From contig NZ_VJZP01000008.1 of NCBI RefSeq assembly GCF_007097265.1, forward strand, positions 1 to 64,000: a stretch of DNA of 64,000 nucleotides. The letters run 5' to 3'. Below the pieces are notes generated by a model that saw only the letters and a program-made list of their open reading frames with translations, searched no databases and was not told the origin of the DNA. The position numbers and the translations under genes were made by a program. The stretch is from Flavobacterium gawalongense (GTDB lineage: Bacteria > Bacteroidota > Bacteroidia > Flavobacteriales > Flavobacteriaceae). Shown here in pieces: positions 42,383 through 52,232 of the stretch (its first letter is position 1; the number at the start of each line of letters is the position of its first letter).

Positions 42383-44521
42383 CTACTCGAAACTTTCCAT
42401 CAAAATCTCTAATATCTTAATGGCTGCTTCACTGATTTTTGTACCGGGTCCAAAAACGGCAACCGCACCCGCATCAAATAAAAATTGGTAATCCTGTGTA
42501 GGAATTACTCCGCCTACTACCACCATGATATCTTCTCGACCGTATTTTTTAAGTTCTTCGATTACTTGAGGCACAAGAGTTTTATGACCTGCCGCTAGAG
42601 AAGAAACGCCCAGAATATGCACATCGTTTTCAACGGCTTGTTTGGCCGCTTCGGCTGGTGTTTGAAAAAGAGGACCAATGTCAACATCAAAACCAACATC
42701 GGCATATCCTGTAGCCACCACTTTTGCGCCACGATCGTGTCCGTCTTGCCCCATTTTTGCAATCATAATTCGAGGGCGACGTCCTTCTATTTTAGCGAAG
42801 GCATCAGCCATTTGTTTTGCTTTTTCAAAACTTTTGTCGTCTTTTATTTCTTTACTATACACACCGCTAAAGGATTTAATTTGTGCTTTGTATCTTCCAA
42901 AAACCGTTTCCAGCGCATCACTAATCTCTCCTAATGTTGTTCTGTTTCTGGCAGCTTCAACGGCAATTTCCAATAAATTGCCTTCTCCAGTTTGAGCACA
43001 AAGAATTAATTTTTTTAGAGAGTCTTGTACTTTTTCAGTATCTCGAGTTGCTTTAATTCGGTCCAATTGTTCCAATTGTTGTTTGCGTACCATTTGGTTA
43101 TCCACATCCAAAATCTGCAAAGGATCTTCTTTTTCTAATCGGTATTTATTAACACCAACAATGATATCCTGCCCGCTGTCTATTCTCGCTTGTTTTCTGG
43201 CCGCCGCTTCTTCTATTCGAAGTTTTGGAATTCCAGATTCAATGGCTTTGGTCATTCCGCCTAGTTCTTCCACTTCTTCAATAAGTTTCCAAGCATTTTC
43301 GGCGATTTCATTGGTTAGGCTTTCCACATAATAACTCCCAGCCCAAGGATCTACAGTTTTAGTGATTTTAGTTTCTTCTTGTAAATAAAGCTGCGTGTTT
43401 CTGGCAATTCTTGCAGAGAAGTCCGTTGGTAAGGCTATAGCTTCATCTAAAGCATTCGTATGTAAAGATTGCGTTCCTCCAAAAACGGCGGCTGCTGCTT
43501 CAATACAGGTTCGAGCCACATTATTAAAAGGATCTTGCTCTGTTAAACTCCAACCCGAAGTTTGGCAATGGGTTCTCAACGCTAATGATTTATCGTCTTT
43601 TGTTTCAAATTGTTTTACCAGTTTTGCCCAGATCATTCTTCCTGCACGCATTTTGGCAATTTCCATAAAATGGTTCATCCCAATGGCCCAGAAAAATGAT
43701 AATCTTGGAGCGAATTCATCTATTTTCATTCCGGTGGCTAATCCCGTTCTAATGTATTCCAATCCATCGGCTAACGTATAAGCCAATTCAATATCAGCAG
43801 TAGCTCCTGCTTCTTGCATATGATATCCCGAAATAGAAATCGAATTGAATTTGGGCATTTTTTTACTGGTGAATTCAAAAATATCAGCAATGATTTTCAT
43901 CGAAGGAGTTGGCGGATAAATATAGGTGTTACGCACCATAAACTCTTTCAGAATGTCATTTTGTATCGTTCCTGAAAGTAATTCGGGTTTTACGCCTTGT
44001 TCTTCAGCAGCGACAATATAGAAAGCCATAATGGGTAAAACAGCACCATTCATTGTCATGGAAACTGACATTTCGTCCAGCGGAATTTGGTCGAATAATA
44101 CTTTCATATCTTCCACGGAATCAATCGCTACTCCCGCTTTTCCTACGTCACCCACTACGCGTTCGTGATCCGAATCATACCCGCGATGTGTAGGTAAATC
44201 AAAAGCGATTGAAAGTCCTTTTTGACCTGCAGCCAGATTTCGTCTGTAAAAAGCATTGCTTTCTTCAGCAGTGGAAAATCCGGCATATTGTCGCACGGTC
44301 CAAGGCCGGCGAACATACATTGTAGCGTATGGTCCGCGTAAATTTGGTGCAAAACCAGCCCCAAAATCAAGATGCTTGAGATTCTCAATATCTTGTTCTG
44401 TGTAGGTTTCTTTAAGTTCGATTCCTTCGGCTGTGAGAAATGCATTAGTCAATAAATTTTCACTTTCGACTTTTGACTTTTGACTTTTTAATTGAATATG
44501 TTGAAGATTTTTTCTTTTCAT
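42383..44521 (-). CDS. scpA: Methylmalonyl-CoA mutase, large (catalytic) subunit
   Basis: A 712-residue B12 enzyme that interconverts methylmalonyl-CoA and succinyl-CoA. The N-terminal catalytic barrel has [21 protein letters not shown]. The C-terminal cobalamin domain has DGHDRGAKV (DxHxxG) and [11 protein letters not shown]. Residues 10-22 ([13 protein letters not shown]) are encoded by AAGTCAAAAGTC-type repeats, a common intergenic repeat in Flavobacterium that seems to have entered the gene start. The small subunit gene lies 57 bp upstream, so they form an operon. Confidence 0.95.
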   Translation of the reverse strand: MKRKNLQHIQLKSQKSKVESENLLTNAFLTAEGIELKETYTEQDIENLKHLDFGAGFAPNLRGPYATMYVRRPWTVRQYAGFSTAEESNAFYRRNLAAGQKGLSIAFDLPTHRGYDSDHERVVGDVGKAGVAIDSVEDMKVLFDQIPLDEMSVSMTMNGAVLPIMAFYIVAAEEQGVKPELLSGTIQNDILKEFMVRNTYIYPPTPSMKIIADIFEFTSKKMPKFNSISISGYHMQEAGATADIELAYTLADGLEYIRTGLATGMKIDEFAPRLSFFWAIGMNHFMEIAKMRAGRMIWAKLVKQFETKDDKSLALRTHCQTSGWSLTEQDPFNNVARTCIEAAAAVFGGTQSLHTNALDEAIALPTDFSARIARNTQLYLQEETKITKTVDPWAGSYYVESLTNEIAENAWKLIEEVEELGGMTKAIESGIPKLRIEEAAARKQARIDSGQDIIVGVNKYRLEKEDPLQILDVDNQMVRKQQLEQLDRIKATRDTEKVQDSLKKLILCAQTGEGNLLEIAVEAARNRTTLGEISDALETVFGRYKAQIKSFSGVYSKEIKDDKSFEKAKQMADAFAKIEGRRPRIMIAKMGQDGHDRGAKVVATGYADVGFDVDIGPLFQTPAEAAKQAVENDVHILGVSSLAAGHKTLVPQVIEELKKYGREDIMVVVGGVIPTQDYQFLFDAGAVAVFGPGTKISEAAIKILEILMESFE

Positions 44522-44578
44522 TTTTTTAGCAACGAATTATAATATTTTGTAAATATTTTTTAACGGAACACTAAACTC

Positions 44579-45946
44579 TTAGCACTCTTTCTCCAATCTT
44601 TCCTGTTCCATTTTTTCAGCCAAACGTTTTTCAATTATTGGTGTAATCAAGGTTTTTCTCGGTTTGACTTTTACAAAAGGAAACAATTCTAGATCGTGTT
44701 TCATTTTGTCCTCTTTGTTTGGATGTTTGTTTGTTCCAAGTAAAATTTCCTTACCGCTATCAAATAATTCTTGCGCCGTGTCAGCACTTTCCTGAATCTT
44801 TCGTTTGATAATTCCATCATTAAGTTGTTTCAGGAAACCACCATTGGACTCCATATCCTTGAATAAAGCCAAAGATTTTTCGGCTAATTGATTGGTAAGG
44901 TTTTCTATATAATAACTTCCGTCAGCCGGATTATTCACTTTGTCAAAATAACATTCGTTTTTGAGAATTAATAATTGATTTCGGGCAATCCGATCTCCAA
45001 ATTCATTGTCTTTGTGATACAACGCATCGTAAGGTAAATTCGCAATACTATCCGCTCCACCAATAATTGCTGACATACATTCAGTTGTGGTACGCAACAA
45101 GTTTACGTTATAATCGTATAAGGTTTTGTTGCGTTTTGTAGGTGAAACGATGATGTTGCAATCCAGATTATAGTTGTATTCTTTGGCAATTAGATTAAAA
45201 AGTAATCGTAAAGCGCGTAGTTTTGCAATTTCAAAAAAGTAATTAGTCCCAACTGCAACTTCGAAAACGATAGGTCGGTTTATAGATTCAATTCGGTTGA
45301 AATATTCATTGGCATGTCCTAAACTATAGGCAATTTGCTGCACCATGTTCGCACCTGCATTTTGGTACAAAGCAGCATTAATGCTTAATAAAGAAACTGT
45401 TGTTGTCTCTTTTGAAAGTAAATTCAGCGTTTCAAAATTATTTTTTTCTTTGGTTACAAACCAGTTTCCGTCTTTGGCTAATTGTCCAATTGGATCCAGA
45501 TTGCATAAAATTAGCGTATTATTTTTCTTTGCAAATGCATCAATTTTTTTTACGAAATCGATTGAGATAAAACTCAAATGAAAGTAAACGGTAACTTTTT
45601 CTAAAGGTAATTTCTCCAGTAGTTTTGTGATATCAATCGATTCATTTTCTATTGTAAACCGAAGGCTGTCCGCACCACGTTTTAACGAATCTAACGCTCT
45701 TTCGATTGATTTTTCAAAATCATAAACAAATATGTTTTGGCAAATTTTGAATTGAGTTGCTTTTGTAGTAACCGGAAAAGCTTTCTTGAATTCATCTTTG
45801 TGGTAAAATGGTTTTACTTGAATGTCTTCGGGGGAGTTCCAAACTAAGATTTCATTATAATCAGCTCCATTGAGTTCAAATTGGATTTTTTGTTTCCATT
45901 GTTTGGAAGAAATGGGATTGAAATCATCGAAAAGGTTTGTTGTCAT
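44579..45946 (-). CDS. mutA: Methylmalonyl-CoA mutase, small subunit
   Basis: A 455-residue protein from ATG 45946 (MTTNLFDDFNPISSKQW), homologous to the large subunit but without the B12 domain, and without the substrate-binding residues of the active subunit. The longer frame to 46018 (APSPLERAGVRKT) is encoded by a dispersed repeat and is unlikely to be translated. It stabilises the heterodimer with ScpA. The pair probably serves propionate or branched-chain catabolism. Confidence 0.93.
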   Translation of the reverse strand: MTTNLFDDFNPISSKQWKQKIQFELNGADYNEILVWNSPEDIQVKPFYHKDEFKKAFPVTTKATQFKICQNIFVYDFEKSIERALDSLKRGADSLRFTIENESIDITKLLEKLPLEKVTVYFHLSFISIDFVKKIDAFAKKNNTLILCNLDPIGQLAKDGNWFVTKEKNNFETLNLLSKETTTVSLLSINAALYQNAGANMVQQIAYSLGHANEYFNRIESINRPIVFEVAVGTNYFFEIAKLRALRLLFNLIAKEYNYNLDCNIIVSPTKRNKTLYDYNVNLLRTTTECMSAIIGGADSIANLPYDALYHKDNEFGDRIARNQLLILKNECYFDKVNNPADGSYYIENLTNQLAEKSLALFKDMESNGGFLKQLNDGIIKRKIQESADTAQELFDSGKEILLGTNKHPNKEDKMKHDLELFPFVKVKPRKTLITPIIEKRLAEKMEQERLEKEC

Positions 45947-45961
45947 TTTGTTTATTGTTTT

Positions 45962-46069
45962 CCTCACCCCAGCCCTCTCCAAAGGAGAGGGAGCCGAAAC
46001 TTGGTGTTTTATTTTCAATAATTACTATTAATTTTATCTCCCTTCCCTTTGGGAAGGGTTGGGGATGGG
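45962..46069. repeat. Two CCTCTCC/GGAGAGG-type dispersed repeats
   Basis: CCTCACCCCAGCCCTCTCC followed by AAAGGAGAGGGAGCC (45962-45994), and an inverted-orientation relative TCCCTTCCCTTTGGGAAGGG then TTGGGGATGGG (46040-46070). They are a common Flavobacterium intergenic palindrome and they set the upstream limit of mutA. Confidence 0.75.
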
Positions 46070-46072
46070 ATT

Positions 46073-46393
46073 TTATTTTTTAATCGTGTCGCCTTCGAAT
46101 TCAATGATATAAATATCTTCACTATCTTTTTTCATATAGTATTTTTCGCGGGCGTATTTTTCTATTTGTTCTGAATTTTTTAATTGTTTGATATTCTCCT
46201 GGTCTTTTTTTATTTCTTCCTGATAATAAGTGGCATTGTCCTCAAGTTCAATAATTTGCTTGTCCAGAAAACGATGGTCGAAATACGAATAGTTATCCAG
46301 AAAAATCATCCAGGTAGCAAAAAATAACAATACCCAAACGTATTTGTTACTCAAAAATTTAAACCAAGATTTGTCTTTATACGGATTTGTCAT
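46073..46393 (-). CDS. Septum formation initiator (FtsB/DivIC-like)
   Basis: A 106-residue protein with a short cytoplasmic N-terminus, one membrane helix (YVWVLLFFATWMIFLDNYSYF, residues 18-38) and a periplasmic coiled coil (IIELEDNATYYQEEIKKDQE...). NSEQIEKYAREKYYMKKDSED is the conserved end of the FtsB/DivIC family. It takes part in the division-site complex with FtsL and FtsQ. Confidence 0.9.
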   Translation of the reverse strand: MTNPYKDKSWFKFLSNKYVWVLLFFATWMIFLDNYSYFDHRFLDKQIIELEDNATYYQEEIKKDQENIKQLKNSEQIEKYAREKYYMKKDSEDIYIIEFEGDTIKK

Positions 46394-46440
46394 TTTTATT
46401 TTTTTAGCCCCGATTACTTGACTTAATTTCTATTTTTCAT

Positions 46441-46532
46441 CGGAGTTCAGTGAACTTCGTTTGTAGTGAAAATCCTTTTTATCCGCCTTTTCGGCGGATA
46501 AAAAGATTGAAACGGAAAGCGGGAAATAGCTC
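46441..46532. repeat. Dispersed palindromic repeat, related to copies 1 and 2
   Basis: It contains AATCCTTTTTATCCGCC and GGCGGATAAAAAGATT as inverted arms around TTTTC, then GAAACGGAAAGCGGGAAATAGC. The AATCCTTTT...AAAAGATTG core and the CGGGAAATAGC end resemble the repeat at 31233. Confidence 0.72.
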
Positions 46533-46565
46533 CTAATAATTGATTAGATTAAAATTACAACTAAA

Positions 46566-47174
46566 TTATAGAATTTTTTGATTTATTACCGCACGGACAA
46601 CGTCTATAGCCACAGTATTGTACTTGTCATTAGGAATAATAATATCCGCAAATGCTTTTGTAGGTTCTATAAATTGCTCATGCATAGGTTTTAATGTGGT
46701 TTGGTAGCGATTGATAACTTCATGCATATCTCGGCCACGTTCCGCAATATCGCGCTTCATACGGCGGATTAATCGTTCGTCAGAATCTGCGTGAACGTAT
46801 ATTTTTACGTCAAATAAATCTCTTAATTCAGGATTTGCCAAAATTAAAATACCTTCCACAATCATCACTTTTCTGGGATGCGTGAAAACGGTATCGTCCG
46901 TTCTATTGTGCGTTACAAAGGAATAAACGGGTTGATTAATGTTATTTCCTTCTTTTAATTCTTTAAGATGTGCTACCAATAACTCAAAATCAATAGCGCG
47001 TGGATGATCAAAATTGATGAGTGCTCTTTCATCGAATGACAGTCCATGATTTCCTTTGTAATATGAGTCTTGTGAAATAATACCTACTTCGGTTTCCGGT
47101 AATTCATTCATAATTTGATGAACTACGGTTGTTTTTCCGCTTCCTGTTCCACCTGCAATTCCTATAATGAGCAT
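46566..47174 (-). CDS. udk: Uridine kinase
   Basis: A 202-residue uridine/cytidine kinase. The P-loop GIAGGTGSGKTTV starts at residue 5. SQDSYYKGNHGLSFDERALINFDHP is the nucleoside-binding region, and KMIVEGILI and RRMKRDIAERGRD are further family motifs. It salvages uridine and cytidine to UMP and CMP in the cytoplasm. It has no operon partner here. Confidence 0.95.
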   Translation of the reverse strand: MLIIGIAGGTGSGKTTVVHQIMNELPETEVGIISQDSYYKGNHGLSFDERALINFDHPRAIDFELLVAHLKELKEGNNINQPVYSFVTHNRTDDTVFTHPRKVMIVEGILILANPELRDLFDVKIYVHADSDERLIRRMKRDIAERGRDMHEVINRYQTTLKPMHEQFIEPTKAFADIIIPNDKYNTVAIDVVRAVINQKIL

Positions 47175-47327
47175 AAAATATGTATTATTTATTTATCAAA
47201 GCAAAAATAGGAATTTAATTGCGAGTGGTTTTTGTTTTTTGAGGAAATGTTGCTAATTTAATATATTTATGGGCCGTTATTAATTAGCATTTTTTTCTAC
47301 CTTTAGTTTTCTAAAAATAGAAGAACT

Positions 47328-47909
47328 TTGTATTCACAAATCAATAAAAATATCAGTCGGTATGTCACTTTTGAACCAGAAGAACTGGAAATTTTCAATT
47401 CTTTATTGGAATACAAAACCGTTCCCAAGAAAACCATTCTGCTTCATGAAGGGGAGATGTGCAATTTTGAAGCTTTTGTTATCAAAGGCTGCGTACGGAA
47501 ATATTATATTGATGCCAATGGTTTTGAAGTTATTCTTCAATTTGCCATTGAAAATGCTTGGATAAGTGATATTTCTTTTAGTATTTATGAAGATAAACCG
47601 AGCCGTGTGTTTATCGAAACATTGGAAGATTGTGAATTTTTTATGTTTAGTCCTGAAACAAAAGAAGCTTTATTTATAAAAGCACCAAAGTTTGAACGCG
47701 CTTTCCGGATATTAATGCAACGCAATCTAGCAGTTACTCAAGACCGCTTATTTAACACTATTTCTAAAACCGCCACAGAGAAATATCTAGAATTTTTAGA
47801 ACACTATCCTACACTTTCACAACGTGTTGCCCAGCATTACATTGCTTCCTATCTTGGTATTTCTGCTGAGTTTTTAAGCAAAATTAGAACTAAAATCGCC
47901 AAACAGTAA
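47328..47909 (+). CDS. Crp/Fnr-family transcriptional regulator
   Basis: A 193-residue protein starting at TTG 47328. The N-terminal cyclic-nucleotide-binding fold (about 10-125) has GEMCNFEAFVIKGCVRKYY. The C-terminal part has YLEFLEHYPTLSQRVAQHYIASYLGISAEFLSKIRTKI, a helix-turn-helix of the Crp_2 type. There is no Fe-S Cys cluster as in FNR. Bacteroidetes relatives usually control nearby genes, and the pirin and YceI genes downstream are candidates. Confidence 0.9.
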   Translation: MYSQINKNISRYVTFEPEELEIFNSLLEYKTVPKKTILLHEGEMCNFEAFVIKGCVRKYYIDANGFEVILQFAIENAWISDISFSIYEDKPSRVFIETLEDCEFFMFSPETKEALFIKAPKFERAFRILMQRNLAVTQDRLFNTISKTATEKYLEFLEHYPTLSQRVAQHYIASYLGISAEFLSKIRTKIAKQ

Positions 47910-47999
47910 ATTCTCATTATTTTTCATTTCTTGTCCCAGTTCAATGCGCAAGGTTGTTTTTTGACGCAACTTTGTATCATAATAGTAAAGAACACGAAA

Positions 48000-48752
48000 A
48001 TGGAAAATAAAGATAGTACAAAAGAAGAAGTAATTACTAATTACATTTTGCACAAAGCCAATACCCGAGGTCATGCGAACCACGGTTGGTTGGAATCCTA
48101 TCACACTTTTAGCTTTGCTAATTATCACAATCCAGAGCGCATGAATTTTGGTGTTTTGCGAGTTTTGAATGATGACAGGGTAAATCAGGGAATGGGTTTT
48201 GGGAAACATCCGCATGATGACATGGAAATTATTTCCATTCCGCTAGAAGGTGATTTAGAACATCAAGACAGTATGGGAAATACTACCGTGATTAAAGAAG
48301 GAGATATTCAAGTCATGAGTGCCGGTACCGGAATTTTTCACAGCGAATACAATAAGAATAAAGATCAGTTGGTTAAATTTTTACAAATTTGGATTTATCC
48401 GAATCAAAAAAATGTAACGCCTCGTTACGACCAAATTACTTTGGACTTGAAGGATCGCCACAATAAATTACAACAAATTTTATCACCAAATCCAGAAGAC
48501 GCAGGTGTTTGGATTCATCAGGATGCCTGGTTTCATATTGGGAAATTAGACAACGGTTTTTCTACTTCGTATCAATTGAAAAAAGCTGGAAACGGAATTT
48601 ATGCTTTTGTTTTGAAAGGCGATTTCACCATTGGAACCATCGCTTTAAATGAACGTGACGGATTAGGAATTTGGGATACAAATGAAATCACAATCACTGC
48701 TAATTCTGCTGATGCCGAAATCCTTTTGATGGAAGTACCAATGAAATTGTAA
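48000..48752 (+). CDS. Pirin family protein
   Basis: A 250-residue protein from ATG 48000 (MENKDSTKEEV). The longer frame to 47931 overlaps non-coding sequence after the regulator. The cupin metal site is FGKHPHDDMEII and SAGTGIFHSEYN. FHTFSF appears as YHTFSFANYHNP. Bacterial pirins include quercetin dioxygenases, and the substrate here is unknown. The gene follows the Crp/Fnr regulator by 90 bp and precedes the YceI gene. Confidence 0.92.
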   Translation: MENKDSTKEEVITNYILHKANTRGHANHGWLESYHTFSFANYHNPERMNFGVLRVLNDDRVNQGMGFGKHPHDDMEIISIPLEGDLEHQDSMGNTTVIKEGDIQVMSAGTGIFHSEYNKNKDQLVKFLQIWIYPNQKNVTPRYDQITLDLKDRHNKLQQILSPNPEDAGVWIHQDAWFHIGKLDNGFSTSYQLKKAGNGIYAFVLKGDFTIGTIALNERDGLGIWDTNEITITANSADAEILLMEVPMKL

Positions 48753-48788
48753 TCAGATAAATGAATAATAGAAATAACTAATAATAAT

Positions 48789-49319
48789 ATGTCAACAACT
48801 AAATGGGTAATAGACCCAACACACTCAGAAATTGGTTTTAAAGTGAAACACATGATGTTTACCAATGTCTCAGGAAAATTTTTAAAATTCGATGCTTCAA
48901 TTGAATCAGAAAACAATGATTTTGAAAACGCAAAAATTGAATTTACCGGAGCAATCGATTCTATCACAACAGGAAATGCAGATAGAGATACCCATTTATT
49001 AAGTCCAGATTTTTTTGATGCTGCCCAGTTTCCAGAAATTAAATTCAAAGCAACTTCGTTTACTAAAATTAATGAAGGTGAATACGAACTGGTTGGAGAT
49101 TTAACTTTACACGGTGTTACTAAATCAGTAAAATTAGCAACAGAATATGGAGGATTAATGAAAGACCCGTGGGGAAATACCAAAATGGCGCTTTCATTAG
49201 AAGGAAAAATTAATAGAAAAGATTGGGGATTGAATTGGAATTCAGCTCTTGAAACAGGAGGAGTTTTGGTTAGCGAAGAAGTTCGATTGAATATTGAATT
49301 GCAATTTATCAAACAATAA
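48789..49319 (+). CDS. YceI family protein
   Basis: A 176-residue lipocalin-like protein: TTKWVIDPTHSEIGFKVKHMMF at the N-terminus, then LLSPDFFDAAQFPEIKFKATSF and DLTLHGVTKSVKLA. YceI proteins bind isoprenoid-type lipids. No signal peptide is visible, so this copy should stay in the cytoplasm, unlike E. coli YceI. It is probably co-transcribed with the pirin gene (36 bp apart). Confidence 0.93.
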   Translation: MSTTKWVIDPTHSEIGFKVKHMMFTNVSGKFLKFDASIESENNDFENAKIEFTGAIDSITTGNADRDTHLLSPDFFDAAQFPEIKFKATSFTKINEGEYELVGDLTLHGVTKSVKLATEYGGLMKDPWGNTKMALSLEGKINRKDWGLNWNSALETGGVLVSEEVRLNIELQFIKQ

Positions 49320-49334
49320 ATTTCAGATAACAAG

Positions 49335-49382
49335 AAATACAATGCCTCAAAGGATTATAAATCTTTGAGGCATTGTATTTTA
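49335..49382 (+). terminator. Intrinsic terminator of the pirin-YceI unit
   Basis: AAATACAATGCCTCAAAG and its exact inverse form an 18-bp stem around GATTATAAAT. It lies 15 bp after the stop of the YceI gene. Confidence 0.85.
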
Positions 49383-49392
49383 TAAAAGTTGA

Positions 49393-49707
49393 ATGATGGA
49401 AACCACAAATATTCTTTACATAGGAAAGCATCTCGAAATTTTGGCAACTGTTGTCCGATTAATAAATTCTAATAATAACTGGAATGGAGTAGGTGCTATG
49501 AATGATGAGGTGGCTAAAGAAATTTTTCAAAAGAGAGATTTCTCCATTGTGTTGTTGGGTTCCGGAATTCAGAGAGAAAGTGAAACCAATTTGTGTTCTT
49601 TTTTCAAAATACGGAAGCCAAATATAATTATTGTGCAGCATTATGGAGGCGGAAGTGGTTTGCTGAAAAGCGAAATTCTACTTGCCTTGGAATGTAATAG
49701 AAATTAA
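49393..49707 (+). CDS. Small receiver-like protein of unknown function
   Basis: A 104-residue protein (or 103 from the second Met). NILYIGKHLEILATVVRLIN, FSIVLLGSGI and PNIIIVQHYGGGSG suggest an alternating alpha/beta fold like a small receiver domain, without a clear phospho-acceptor Asp. It starts just after a strong terminator and ends next to a hairpin split by a MITE. No function can be assigned. Confidence 0.68.
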   Translation: MMETTNILYIGKHLEILATVVRLINSNNNWNGVGAMNDEVAKEIFQKRDFSIVLLGSGIQRESETNLCSFFKIRKPNIIIVQHYGGGSGLLKSEILLALECNRN

Positions 49708-49728
49708 CAGAAACAAAAAAGAGAGCCT

Positions 49729-49915
49729 CTTTATTGGAGGCCACTGAAAAAGTATCTCTTTTTAGTAATTAGACATTTTAAGGCAATTAAGGAAAATTCG
49801 AGTTTTGCTTAAGTATTTCATTTTCAGGATGAAAAAAAGAGTAGAAAATCTTATTTTTCTACTCTTTTAATGAAATCTAATTCTTTAAGGACTTTTTCAG
49901 TGCCCTCCTTTATTG
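49729..49915. mobile_element. MITE copy 2 with 8-bp target duplication, inside a terminator
   Basis: Terminal inverted repeats GAGGCCACTGAAAAAGT (49737-49753) and the inverse of GAGGGCACTGAAAAAGT (49891-49907) are flanked by the direct repeat CTTTATTG (49729-49736 and 49908-49915). The interior encodes nothing and holds a hairpin AAAGAGTAGAAAA / TTTTCTACTCTTT. Outside, AAAAAAGAGAG and CTCTCTTTTTT pair, so again the element lies in the loop of a terminator hairpin. Its ends are the same as those of the copy at 33741-33967, but the interiors differ. Confidence 0.85.
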
Positions 49916-49946
49916 AACTCTCTTTTTTTTAGTTTATGCAAAACTA

Positions 49947-50828
49947 TTATTTATTTTTCTTTGCCTTAATCATCATTTCTAGCTGATCCCAAAGTTCTTC
50001 AGGAATAGCTTCCAGAATATTAAATTGTCCGGCACCTTTTAACCATTCGCCACCATCAATAACAACCACTTCACCATTTATATAAGCGGAGAAATCAGAA
50101 ACTAAATAAGCTGCTAAATTGGCTAATTCCTGATGATCTCCCACACGTTTTAACGGCACTTTTTTTGCCATATCAAATTTTTCGGCTAAATCTCCTGGTA
50201 ATAATCGGTCCCATGCCCCTTTGGTTGGGAAAGGTCCCGGTGCAATCGCATTAGAACGAATACCATATTTAGCCCATTCTACAGCGAGGCTTCTCGTCAT
50301 AGCCAGAACTCCTGCTTTTGCAGTAGCGCTAGGCACGACATAAGCAGAACCAGTCCATGCATAAGTTGTTACGATATTCAAAATCGTGGACGATTTTTGT
50401 TTGGTGTCAATCCAGTGTTTCCCAAAAGCAAGGGTACAGTTTTTTGTGCCTTTTAAAACAATATCAATTACGGTGTCAAAAGCATTAGCAGATAATCTTT
50501 CGGTTGGTGAAATGAAATTTCCAGCAGCATTGTTAAGCAAAACATCTACTTTACCAAAAGCTTTCAAAACTTCTTGCAGCATGTTTTCCACTTCGGTGTA
50601 ATGACGCACATCACATTGAATCGGAAGACATGTTCCGCCTGTTTCAGCTTCCAGTTCCGCAGCTGTATTTTTTAGTTTTTCTAAATCTCTTGATGTGATG
50701 GCAACTTGCGCACCCAATTCCAAGAAATATTTAGTCATTGCTTTTCCTAAACCACTTCCGCCTCCAGTCACGACAATCACTTTGCCTTTTAAGGCATTGT
50801 CACGCAACATTTTATCTGTATAACTCAT
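49947..50828 (-). CDS. SDR-family oxidoreductase, 2,4-dienoyl-CoA reductase-like
   Basis: A 293-residue short-chain dehydrogenase. The cofactor motif TGGGSGLG is at residues 21-28, followed by NNAAGNF. Instead of the usual YxxxK it has AYVVPSATAKAGVLAM, so the Tyr appears to be replaced, as in the decr-type 2,4-dienoyl-CoA reductases of mitochondria and peroxisomes. It is thus likely to act in the breakdown of unsaturated fatty acids. It lies 78 bp downstream of the aminotransferase gene. Confidence 0.85.
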   Translation of the reverse strand: MSYTDKMLRDNALKGKVIVVTGGGSGLGKAMTKYFLELGAQVAITSRDLEKLKNTAAELEAETGGTCLPIQCDVRHYTEVENMLQEVLKAFGKVDVLLNNAAGNFISPTERLSANAFDTVIDIVLKGTKNCTLAFGKHWIDTKQKSSTILNIVTTYAWTGSAYVVPSATAKAGVLAMTRSLAVEWAKYGIRSNAIAPGPFPTKGAWDRLLPGDLAEKFDMAKKVPLKRVGDHQELANLAAYLVSDFSAYINGEVVVIDGGEWLKGAGQFNILEAIPEELWDQLEMMIKAKKNK

Positions 50829-50906
50829 ATTTTTGATATTTTTTTATTGTAAATATAATAAAATTAAATAGTATGCATGCATAATAAAAAAATAAAATCA
50901 ATGCTT

Positions 50907-52034
50907 TCAAATGGCGCACAATCTTTTAGTGGCTTCTTCCAGAGTTGTATTGTCTTTGGCAAAGCAAAAACGAATTAATTTCAGGTCTTTCCCATCGGCA
51001 TAAAAAGTAGAAATAGGGATAGCAGCCACACCATGTTCAATGATGAGACGTTTGCAAAAATCAACATCATTCTCATTTGAAATAGCAGCATAGGAAGCAA
51101 CCTGAAAATAAGTTCCTTCACAAGGCATGAGTTCAAAGCGACTCTCTTTTAATAATTGTCTAAAATAATCTCGTTTTTCCTGATATAGTTTTCCGATTTC
51201 ATCTACCGAAACCAAATCCAAATAGTCACTAATGGCTACTTGACAAATACTATTGACGCTAAAAACTAAAAATTGATGAACTTTTTTGATTTCCTTCATT
51301 AGGTTTTCGGGAGCAACCAGATAGCCCACTTTCCATCCGGTAACATGGAACGATTTTCCAAAAGAGGAAACTATCACACAACGATGGAGTAGTTTTTCCC
51401 GTGTATGTGCTGAAATATGTTTTTCCTCGAAAGTGATGTATTCATATACTTCATCCGAAAGAAGTAGGATATCAGGATATTTCTCCAGTAGGATTTCCAA
51501 AGCTTCAAAATCTGATTTCGTTAAAATTTTCCCCGTTGGATTGTGCGGATTATTAATAATAATCATTTTGGTCTTAGAAGAGCATACTTTTTCTATAGTT
51601 GCCCAATTTGGAGTGTAATCATCGTTTAGCGCCACCCGAACTGGATTTGCGTTGCATAATAATACAGGTGCTTCATAACAATCATAACTTGGATCCAGAA
51701 TAATCACTTCATCATTGGTTTTTACCAAAGTCAGTATGGTAGTGAAAATTCCCTGAGTTGCACCGGCAGTTACCAGTATTTCTGTTTCAGCTTGAATTAT
51801 TCTGCCGTATGAGTCATCGACAAGTGTAGCTATTTTTGATAATAGCGGTGGATATCCCGACATAGGCAGGTATTGGTGTACATTTTCTTTAGCGAGTTTG
51901 GCGACAATGTCAGTTAATCTTTCATTAACAGGAAAGTTTGGGAAACCTTGTGATAGGTTGATTGCGTTATGCTCGGTTGCCATTTTAGACATTACAGTAA
52001 AAATACTCGTGCTGATATTTGGTAGTTTACTCAT
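50907..52034 (-). CDS. Methionine aminotransferase-like PLP enzyme
   Basis: A 375-residue fold-type I aminotransferase similar to YbdL. AINLSQGFPNFP, VTAGATQGIFTTILTLV, NNPHNPTGKIL, LLSDEVYEYITF and SSFGKSFHVTGWKVGY (Lys as PLP anchor) are all in place. YbdL uses methionine and aromatic amino acids as donors. Cysteine S-conjugate beta-lyase activity is a further possibility in this family. Confidence 0.88.
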   Translation of the reverse strand: MSKLPNISTSIFTVMSKMATEHNAINLSQGFPNFPVNERLTDIVAKLAKENVHQYLPMSGYPPLLSKIATLVDDSYGRIIQAETEILVTAGATQGIFTTILTLVKTNDEVIILDPSYDCYEAPVLLCNANPVRVALNDDYTPNWATIEKVCSSKTKMIIINNPHNPTGKILTKSDFEALEILLEKYPDILLLSDEVYEYITFEEKHISAHTREKLLHRCVIVSSFGKSFHVTGWKVGYLVAPENLMKEIKKVHQFLVFSVNSICQVAISDYLDLVSVDEIGKLYQEKRDYFRQLLKESRFELMPCEGTYFQVASYAAISNENDVDFCKRLIIEHGVAAIPISTFYADGKDLKLIRFCFAKDNTTLEEATKRLCAI

Positions 52035-52184
52035 AAAATAATTTTATTTATTATGTTATAAATGTACTGGTTTAATCATAATTTTGATTTTTTTGAATTA
52101 TTATTATTATTATTATCAAAGAAAAATAGTTGTTTACTGTTTAGATTTCTCTAAACTTCAAGATAAATATTTGGATATGTTCCA

Positions 52185-52213
52185 AAAAAAAAGCTACCCG
52201 AATGATAGCTTTT
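52185..52213 (-). terminator. Intrinsic terminator of the second PepSY-like gene
   Basis: AAAGCTACC and GATAGCTTT form a stem with one mismatch around CGAAT. On the minus strand the stem is followed by nine T. It lies about 20 bp after the stop at 52233. Confidence 0.78.
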
Positions 52214-52232
52214 AATTTATAGTTATTTGTGA

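Noticed and set aside
45947-46018. Longer N-terminus of the mutase small subunit
   Set aside because: The extra residues come from a dispersed repeat, and MTTNLFDDF is the usual start in this family.
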